From Purshia tridentata (lineage: Eukaryota; Streptophyta; Magnoliopsida; Rosales; Rosaceae), in the NCBI GenBank assembly GCA_003254885.1, contig QANT01008085.1, forward strand, positions 1-40,436: a stretch of DNA of 40,436 nt, in the 5' to 3' direction. The translations under genes and the position numbers were made by a program. Below, piece by piece: positions 32,542-40,436 of the stretch. A model generated the notes under the pieces. That model had not been told where the DNA came from. It worked only from the letters and a program-made list of their open reading frames with translations, and did not search any database. Each line of letters starts with the position of its first letter. Within the stretch, counting starts at the first letter, position 1.

Positions 32542-32593
32542 GGATTCACTCGCACTCACAAAAAACATAGCTTTTGTGAGTGCGAGTGAATCC
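32542..32593. repeat. Perfect 22-bp stem hairpin with 8-base loop
   Basis: Arms at 32542-32563 and 32572-32593 are exact reverse complements around the loop AACATAGC. The stem core is ACTCGCACTCAC, much more GC-rich than its surroundings. Weaker pairing continues outward (TTTAAATAAAAT on the left, TTTAATTTAAAT on the right), so this may be the centre of a longer, decayed palindromic MITE. Transcribed, it would form a strong stem of small-RNA size. I do not recognise a known microRNA. Confidence 0.9.
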
Positions 32594-34373
32594 GAACCGT
32601 TTAATTTAAATAAAATAATTGATATTTTACCCGTAAAGAGTCATTCTGCTTCCTTATGCGTCAATCACAATTTTCAAACATATTAACTTATAAACATATA
32701 GTCATCCAACGAAATGAATTTTAAGACGAAAAAATTAAATACGTGTAAAATTATAATTGACTTATAAAAGCATTTTTCATTTAAAATGAAAACATTAGGT
32801 ACACACATGGTTTATTTCTTGTCAATTAGGTGAGCATTGCTTTTTGAGATTTGTGGCCTACTAATTTTTTGTGCGATAATTTCATACTAATCATTAACAT
32901 TGTTTTATAATGTAGTCTTTTGATCGAAATTGTTCATTTTTTAGGAAACTCTTTAAAAATCATCACCGCAAAAAATCAATTAAATAAAAAATTGTTCGGT
33001 TTTGTAATTGTTATTGAATTGTCTGGTTATATATGTACGTTATCTATCACATCATTGATAACTTCCTAATTTGTTCACGTACTGTATGTGTTAATTTCTT
33101 ATTAATTTTAAAACGAAGCTGATCATGTATATGGTTTTTTTTTCTCTTTTTTTTGGTTGGCATATATATATATATGTTTTTTTTTTTCAAGATGAAATAT
33201 ATGGTTTAATTGTTGAAATTTTGGATATATGTACCAACTGATAATGAAGGTGTTCCGTAATCTCAGGGTACCTTTCTTTAAACTGGTTGCAATTGCACAT
33301 GCTTTATTGGCTTGCAAGGAATCATGTGTAGTAGCTAGTAGGTACTAGTTTAATCGATCAAACAGTCATTAGACTTAGATTATCTATACATATTGGCAAA
33401 TGTTAGATGTTAAGTATCAACTCTTGTACGTATTGGCAATTAGGCTAATCCTAAGGGAGAAAGTTTTTGTCTTCAATCAATTAGGCTAATCCCAACTCAC
33501 GTACCTAAAAGTTTATTCTAACATTTCTTATTTGGAAAAAAACTTTATGACTTTTTTTTAAAAAAAAAATTAAGCACTTATTTTTTTTCTAAATAAAGCC
33601 CTTTGACCAGCGTGTTATCAAAGAAATATTTCCTTATTTTTTTAATCTTTTGAGGGTATAGGGTATGGGTTCACCATATACCTTTCTAATATATATATAG
33701 AATGAGATTTATGGAAGTTGCATGTTAGGTTTTAATTCAAAAAGTAAAAATGCATTGTCGTAAACTTAGAAATGACCGCCGAGCCCTTGACGCCTGGTAT
33801 GTGTGAAAAAAAATAGAAACTAATGGAACAATATCATGTAACATGAAATAGTTACAATATTATTGAATTTTAATTAGAATTTTAAAAGCCATAAGACTTT
33901 AGTGGTAAATTATAAAATTAAATGACCTGCACAGTCTTATTTATTAAGCCTTTCTCTCCTTTGCCATTTTGCAAGTCCCCCAAGCGATGTGAACACTCCA
34001 CGTTCCAATTAAGAAAACCAAGGCGCACAACATTCATATATATATATATAATACGATTAATTAATTATTTATAGAGAGTCAGAGATAGGCCACCACATTC
34101 ATAATATATATAGATATCCCATTTCATGATGTGGATAATTAAGAACAAAACTAGCCAATCTACGATCTAGTTTCACATAGCTATTATGTGGGGGTTAGCA
34201 ATTCATTAAGCTAAGCTTGAGATGAACACTATTGGCTATATGACTAATTTTAAGCTCATAATATGTATATATATGATCCAATTTATCACACAAGAATATA
34301 TAGATATGAAAGAAAATTATATGGTTAACTTATGAATTCTCATAATCCTACTTTTCTATTTTCTTTCTCTCAC
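32594..34373. other. Gene-free AT-rich intergenic DNA
   Basis: No supportable open frame on either strand. It contains a TA microsatellite near 33163-33175, poly-T tracts near 33130-33190 and 33550-33600, and scattered TATATA runs. Confidence 0.55.
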
Positions 34374-34494
34374 AACCAATTCCTTTTCAAAAATTAATTA
34401 TTGTACGTGATATGATGATAACATGTGATTCTCTTATAACCAATTCCTCTCCAAAAAACTGTTGTACGTGATATATATAACATGTAATCCTCTT
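34374..34494 (+). repeat. Imperfect ~64-bp tandem repeat
   Basis: Two adjacent copies, about 34374-34435 and 34438-34494, share the ordered landmarks AACCAATTCC, CAAAAA, TTGTACGTGATAT, ATAACATGT and ATcCTCTT with small indels. It has no coding potential. Confidence 0.75.
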
Positions 34495-36040
34495 CTCACA
34501 TCATGTCCTTAGGATCTACTTTTATATGATATATAGCATGCTTGTTATTAAAAATTACATATAACTGTCACATGCATACAAAAATTATCTTTCTTATTCT
34601 AATTCTCTCCCACACTCATCATATCTCTCTCAATAATCTCAAGCCTTCTCCTGCATGTTCAGCTGAATGGGAGTCTGGTATATACATGAAATGAAATGAA
34701 AGAAAAGTGCGCGCGTAAATTAATAGCAACAAAAACAGTGTTTTTGTCAATTACAGCCTTTTCAACTGTAAACAATGCTACTATATATATAATAAATGTA
34801 TATGGCAGCATTATTTATCTCATACAAAACTTCAGACAACTAAAACATAATCATTAAAGACCTTTCAACCACGTGAGCTAGGATAACTGGAGAAGCTTTG
34901 CCGCATGCTTTTGCAACATATATGTATGACAGAATGATTCATACTGTACATACGTACTTTGTAGCCCCCAAAAAAAAATCTATACTACTATATATGCTCA
35001 TTAGTTGAACTCTCATTATTAGTGTTGCACAACAGTCAATGTCACAACTTAATTAACTTGTATACATATCTTGTTGTACACTCTATTTACCCCGGCCTTG
35101 CTTGCATCTATGTATGTTGAGCCAATCGAATACATCGATTGGAAAAAAAGGGTTTCATTCAACGATTTCCCATAAATTTCGAGAATGTATGCTTGTTTTG
35201 TTCCTATTAACACAGACTAGCCCAACCAGTTGAAGTCAAGGGGATTTTAATAAGGCCATTCTATCTGTGACATAAGTTTAGATCTTGGCAATTAGTAAGG
35301 ATTTGATTGTGAGCCTTGAGATCCTCATATTAGAGATTTAGCTAGAGGAGGTACTTGTGACACCCTAAATTTTGTGAATTGTGCAAATTAACATGTGTTG
35401 GAGTTCTACATCTAATCCTTCTAAGTTTAAGATATCGCACTAATTAATATTTTGAGCATGACATGACACAATCGCTTGGTTGAAGAGCAATATTCAAACA
35501 TTCAAGTATAAATGCAGCCAAAATTAAGTAAGATCTTGGGGTTTGAAGCCTCTTCGTGAATACTTGCGTTGAGTTTTGGTAGCTGAGCTCCAAAGCGAGA
35601 TGTAATCCACAATTTCTTCTATTCCCAATAATGGTTTGTGGTTGGGCTTCGATACAAGTGGCCATACAATATTCCACTAATTCCTTGATAACCATATGCA
35701 TGTAAGCTATATTTTAGAAATCTGACATGTAATAAGGTAATATTTCTTTTATTATATATCTAATATGCTATATTTTAAAATTGTTAACTTAAACTATATA
35801 TTTTAATAAAAATACATTTATCAATTCATAACGCAAATTATAATAAACGCATATTAGATTATTTGACAAAAGAATATTTCAAATATAATATAACTTAAAA
35901 TTAGTTTCGCTTTCATATGTGCATGTTATGGAAATAATTAATCAACTACTATATGATGGTTTTTGGTTGAGTGTCCATAATTGGAATGAAAAATGGAAGA
36001 AAGAGAGAGTCTTGAGCCTGTTGTTGTGAAGACCCATGCA
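34495..36040. other. Gene-free intergenic DNA
   Basis: AT-rich. The part at 35350-35705 is somewhat less so and has an 85-codon - strand open frame (35444-35701) of no recognisable family. It may be eroded transposon sequence. Nothing else can be supported. Confidence 0.45.
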
Positions 36041-36289
36041 TCATGCAGCCAACTTAATTAAATGTAAAATTGATGATATCAAGATCGAGAGCGCAGAGTG
36101 CAGAGGCTCCACTTGAAATTGAAAATGTGGATAGATATATCTTCCTAGTTCAACGTATGTGTGCTTGTCATCGATCGAGACAGAGTTGATGAGGACTTGC
36201 ATGGTGTCACCACGTGGAGTAATAGTAGGTGTATACAGTTTTTGGAGTCCTAGATTCACACTTTTACCTGGGAGGCCTCGAAACCTCAA
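36041..36289 (-). other. Short unrecognised open frame in a GC-richer patch
   Basis: A - strand frame of up to 82 codons; its first ATG is near 36199, preceded by open frame from a TTG. It reads GLPGKSVNLGLQKLYTPTIT before that ATG and QVLINSVSIDDKHTYVELGR after it. Base composition is more balanced than the flanks. I do not recognise a family, and there is no visible promoter or splice structure, so it may be a gene fragment or chance. Confidence 0.2.
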
Positions 36290-36866
36290 AAAACCATTTT
36301 ACAATTTGAAATCACACACCTATGTGCTTCACTTACTGCTTCTATATGAGTATATATATTAGGTCAAATGTATATACATTGCTCTTAATTATAGAACATG
36401 TTTTTGATGTAATTTTCCACAAAAGTCCAGTATTCTTGCGTGCATGAACATTTCCAATCGAATAATACTAGTCTCATCAAATTAATGTATTATAGTTACC
36501 AAATTATTGATTAAAATTGCTTCACTAAATAATGTATAGTTTATCAATTTATTCAAGTTTAATTCGGTTTGGACTCTATTAATTTTTTACTAATTGGATA
36601 TTGACATGTATAAAGGCTGCCTAGCTAGTATTATTGGTCAACATTATAGAAATAAGAGTTCGTCTATGGTACTATATATATATATTTGTATGTACGTACG
36701 TAGTACTAGTAGCTAGTTGAAAAAATCATATTTTAATAATAAAAAAGTAAATTTGTCAATATTTAAGAGTTAAACGACTCAAATATATATTTATATGTAT
36801 TATGTTAAATGTTACTTTAGTATATGAACAATATACAAGACATTGTTACGTTATTGTACTTAATTT
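36290..36866. other. Gene-free AT-rich intergenic DNA
   Basis: No gene seen. It includes a palindromic GTACGTACGTAC-type run near 36690-36705. Confidence 0.5.
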
Positions 36867-37150
36867 CAACACCGACAACCAAAATGAACAATAAGGACTA
36901 AGTTTGAATAATATTAGTAGCACAAAAAGTACAAATTTTGTTAAAATCGAAACACTTTAGTCCTTATTGTTCAATTGTCATCTCTTTTTGCATATGCAAC
37001 TAATGTTACAACACCGACAACCAAAATGAACAATAAGGACTAATTTTGAATAATATTAGTAGCACAAAAAGTACAAATTTTGTTAAAATCGAAACACTTT
37101 AGTCCTTATTGTTTAATTGTCATCTCTTTTTGCATATGCAACTAATGTTG
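36867..37150 (+). repeat. 142-bp tandem duplication with internal inverted arms
   Basis: Two head-to-tail copies, 36867-37008 and 37009-37150, with exact period 142 and only two or three substitutions. Within each copy, GAACAATAAGGACTAA near the left pairs with TTAGTCCTTATTGTTC further right (the second copy has one change), so each unit can fold on itself with a loop of about 60 bases. This looks like a small MITE-like palindrome that duplicated recently. No coding potential. Confidence 0.93.
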
Positions 37151-40100
37151 TCTAAAATTAGTTCATATTGTCCATTTTTATTGTAGTGCAATGTAAATTG
37201 ATTATATACAATATGGATAACAATAATACTATTCATACCATATTTTTATACCTTATTTGTTGTACCATCTTACGTGTCATTATTGTACTGGTAGGGTATT
37301 TCCTTATTTTTAGGGTTTTTATTTTTATTTTTTTAGTGTTCAATGTATGCATAACATGTAGATTGTCACATAAGATGATATAAAATTATGGTATAAAAAT
37401 GTGGTAAGTGTAGCATTGTTGTATTGATAAATGTTGACATATATAGTTATTATCAATATGTTCAGCTTCGCGTGTTCATACAGAGATCACCCTCACCAGC
37501 TAGCTAGCCCTAGATAGTGTTGCGTTTGTACAAAAGGGTTAACAATTAAATACCCTAAGAAACTATAATGGAGGAAAAAGAGGTACCGCACGTGCATAGA
37601 ACTTGGTTTTGTGATCGAAGTTTATTCTTTTCATGCAGATTAAGATGATGATGATGATGATGAAAAAAAAGAAAGAGAGGAGGTTTCAGCTGGTTCTTCT
37701 TAGGATATCATTCGTAGGGATTTGGAATGAGTAGACCTCATTCCAAAATGTTGATGGTGGCCTCATCAATATAATTTTTAATTCTTAATTTCACAATAAA
37801 AAAAATTTGGTTTTATTTTATGTGTGCGCGCGTGCATTTATACCTCCACTTCATCATTTCCAACTATCTTATAAAGTTACTTAAATATATTATATATGCA
37901 CCGCTGTCAATTGTTGATGCATGTATTAGAGACTTTCTTAGTATTCATTCTTCTTTATGAGATTGTAATTAATTAACCAAGATAGTATTCACAATATTCT
38001 AATTAATTAGTATTCTTATAAATAAAAGTTGCAACAAAGCTACTCTCACGAGAATTTCATCATCAAATTAAGTAATATGATCTTGAGTCACTTGAGTATG
38101 CTTGATAACATGAAACTTCAGCCTCAATAAATAAAGAAATCATTGGGTCACTTGAATTTAAGTGTTGTATTTAATTTAATGGATGAAATAACTTATGCGA
38201 TAATAATAGATCGAGGATCACATTTTCGAACAACATAAAGTATCAGCTGATGTGTATGCATGGTAATTAAACTCTAGCTAGTTCTTAATACCAAAGAATT
38301 TTAATATATGTCCTACAATTAATCATGGAATTTTTTTCTTCTTATTCTAATTATTGATTAGGGTTGAATTATATATGGAAAAGAATGTGGCGCCAAGATT
38401 AAGCACTAATTAAAATTAAAGGGCCCCATAAGATTGCCTTGACCGTGGACTAATTAGTTTGCATCTTTATGCAATCTTTATTTCCCTTTCTGATGCCTTA
38501 TATACTTTAATATGCATATATAAATTAATATATGGTTCATGAGAGAGAGAGAGATTGATTTGGTTTGTGAATGTGGGGGTTGCAATTTTTCTTCATATTG
38601 AAATAAGGGTCACATGGAAACATGAGAAGAAGACATTGCCTACATAGCCATTATTTGCGCAAACACATTGCCAAAAAACATAAGTTTTAGTTTTCTTATT
38701 TCTTTTTCTAATAACTTTTTTATTCTCGTATCACATACCCTCCCAAATCTTTCATTAATTTGACTAAGCGATCTCTCATTTGACTCCCCCATAAATACTA
38801 ATGCTCTCATGATTAAGATCGATCATAATTAATACTTTGGCAAAAAAAGAAGAAGAAGATCATAATTAATTAATACATGATAAAGTATATCTTTACAAAT
38901 AAATTAATTATCTGTGTTCCCATCCAACTGCACACATCTTTATTAGGTAACTAATAATTATAAACAGATATTGTCATGATTAAAGATAATTGTGGGCTCA
39001 TATAGGCATTATGAAATGGAAAGTCCTTTATAACCAAATATTCTTTTCTCAAATGAGATGCAAATTTAATTTGATCGGCTTGTTTTAATACTAGATTGTG
39101 ATCATCGGTTCATGACTTCATTAAGAATAGTTCGGAACATCTACTGATTTTTTGGTGTTAATTTGTACTTATGTCTAAAATTATATTTAAATTAAATTTT
39201 TATTTAATTATTTTCTAATATAAACTACAAACATTAAGAGTCACTAACTACTCTCCTGACATTTTAAATTTTATTTGAGATGACAATATTTTTTTGGTGC
39301 ACATTTGAATTTGTGTTCTATAGACTATATATATATATAGGTTTTATTTATTTATAACAAGTGGGATATCACTGCCACAGGTCCACATCAGTTAGTAATC
39401 AAAAGTTGAAAAATAATTGATGCCTCTAGAATTAATATTAAAATATTAAATCCTAAATCCAAAACATTTAATCTTTAAACCTAAAACGATGTTGTTTTGA
39501 ACAATTTTTTTATATAAAATAAATGTTGTTTCCAACATAAGTATAGGATCTTCACCAAAAAACTCCATCATATGATTCATTAAGGAAAAATATGAATATT
39601 AGTTTAGCCAAACTAACGTATACGCGTATATTTGGAGTTTATTTTCATCTTCAAACCTTTAATTGTGAGAATCAAATTAAAATAAGGATTAATTACTCCA
39701 AGCTACATCTTTTTTATTGGTTTTAATATGTAATACACCTATTCATATAATGTAACAATTAGGTTAGTTTATTAAGAACAAGATAACCATGTGCGTGCAC
39801 TTGATTAATTCTTTAATTACTAGCTGGCAATTCATTCTCTCTCTCACAGTTTTCTCCATTTTCCTTCCCCTGCCCTCCACTCTCCATGAAACCCAACAAC
39901 ATAATTAATGTGGTTAGCATTGCTCTGATGTCATGACTATGACCAATATGCTCTTCTGAACAATGAAAGCTTTCTTTTCTTCATAATTCTGTGAACCAAA
40001 AATATATTTGTGTTCTGTGCATGTATTTAGTCATTCTTTATATGTCATGTAAATGGGAGTATATTGAACCTCGAAACCTCATCCTCTAATTAAGCTAGAA

Positions 40101-40240
40101 CCATATATTCGAACCAAAAAAAGGAGAAGCTAGAACCAAATATAGCTTGGCTAAGCTGGGCCAGCCAAGTTTAAGAAACAAAAAAATAAAAATAAAATGC
40201 AAAAAAAAGGTTAAATTACATCTTTTGTTTTAAAATAAAA
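37151..40240. other. Gene-free AT-rich intergenic DNA
   Basis: About 3 kb with no supportable gene on either strand. It contains short microsatellites (GAT near 37645-37660, GA near 38540-38555) and many TATATA runs. Confidence 0.5.
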
Positions 40241-40248
40241 TTATTCTT

Positions 40249-40405
40249 AAACTGAAACCTGAGAATAAATTAAAACTTAAACTGCGGGTGAAACTAAAAC
40301 TGAAATTGAAAACTCGCAACTGAAACTGAGAGCTTTCCATAACTGAAACTGAGACTGCAGCTGAAATTACGGGTGAAACTGAAACTGAAACTAAAACTAA
40401 ATTTG
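40249..40405 (+). repeat. Degenerate AACTGA-type minisatellite
   Basis: The 6-base word AACTGA, with variants AACTAA and AATTGA, recurs many times, interspersed with a longer phrase CGGGTGAAACTRAAACTGAA that appears twice (about 40285 and 40371). It is a decayed satellite-like tract near the window edge and may continue beyond it. Confidence 0.8.
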
Positions 40406-40436
40406 TAGTTGTGGGTGGGTTGATGTTACCTAGAAA

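Noticed and set aside
35444..35701. 85-codon - strand open frame as a gene
   Set aside because: No recognisable domain, no splice or promoter context, and a composition compatible with eroded repeat sequence.
30555..40436. Known conserved microRNA precursors or tRNA genes
   Set aside because: I looked for familiar mature miRNA sequences (for example miR156, 160, 164, 166, 167, 390 and 396) and tRNA box patterns by eye and found none. A computed scan could still find divergent ones.
1..40436. CRISPR arrays, prokaryotic operons or a phage-like system
   Set aside because: Split genes with GT-AG introns, plant enzymes and plant transposons show nuclear plant DNA. None of the repeats has the regular repeat-spacer form of a CRISPR.

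Overview
The window is AT-rich eukaryotic nuclear DNA. Genes are split by many GT-AG introns, and long stretches between them hold plant-type transposon remnants, MITE-like elements and microsatellites. The gene content (tau glutathione transferases, BLISTER, a chlorophyll-cycle reductase and a YUCCA auxin-synthesis enzyme) marks it as a flowering plant. The style of the proteins suggests a woody rosid, possibly Rosaceae/Prunus; that placement is an inference and was not tested.

Layout. 0.8-7.2 kb: three intact two-exon tau-class glutathione S-transferase (GSTU) genes in tandem on the + strand (787-1585, 4310-5085, 5858-7167). Between the first and second lie a decayed fourth GSTU exon (3584-3742), a broken copy of the proteasome subunit gene RPN6 (about 2098-2530), a cluster of short palindromes, and a duplicated CACTA-type transposon end. 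7.98-16.2 kb, - strand: a 13-exon BLISTER gene (791 aa), a partner of Polycomb PRC2. 17.4-23.5 kb, + strand: a 19-exon gene for 7-hydroxymethyl chlorophyll a reductase (HCAR, 459 aa), divergent from BLISTER across a 1.2-kb gap. 23.7-24.6 kb: a recent tandem duplication later split by a 570-bp insertion. 27.1-29.3 kb, - strand: a three-exon YUCCA flavin monooxygenase most like YUC3 (436 aa). 30-40.4 kb: about 10 kb with no gene I can support, lying upstream of YUCCA. It holds a Tourist-type MITE, a perfect 22-bp hairpin, a 142-bp tandem duplication and a degenerate minisatellite.

The genes do not form one pathway: detoxification (GSTU), chromatin repression (BLISTER), chlorophyll b-to-a conversion (HCAR) and auxin synthesis (YUCCA) are ordinary plant neighbours. 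I found no convincing new biological system. The most informative signals are the layered repeat histories, the two recognisable pseudogenes and the mobile elements next to the GSTU and YUCCA genes. Exon borders were worked out by hand from reading frame, splice sites and remembered family sequences; no alignment or transcript data were used.
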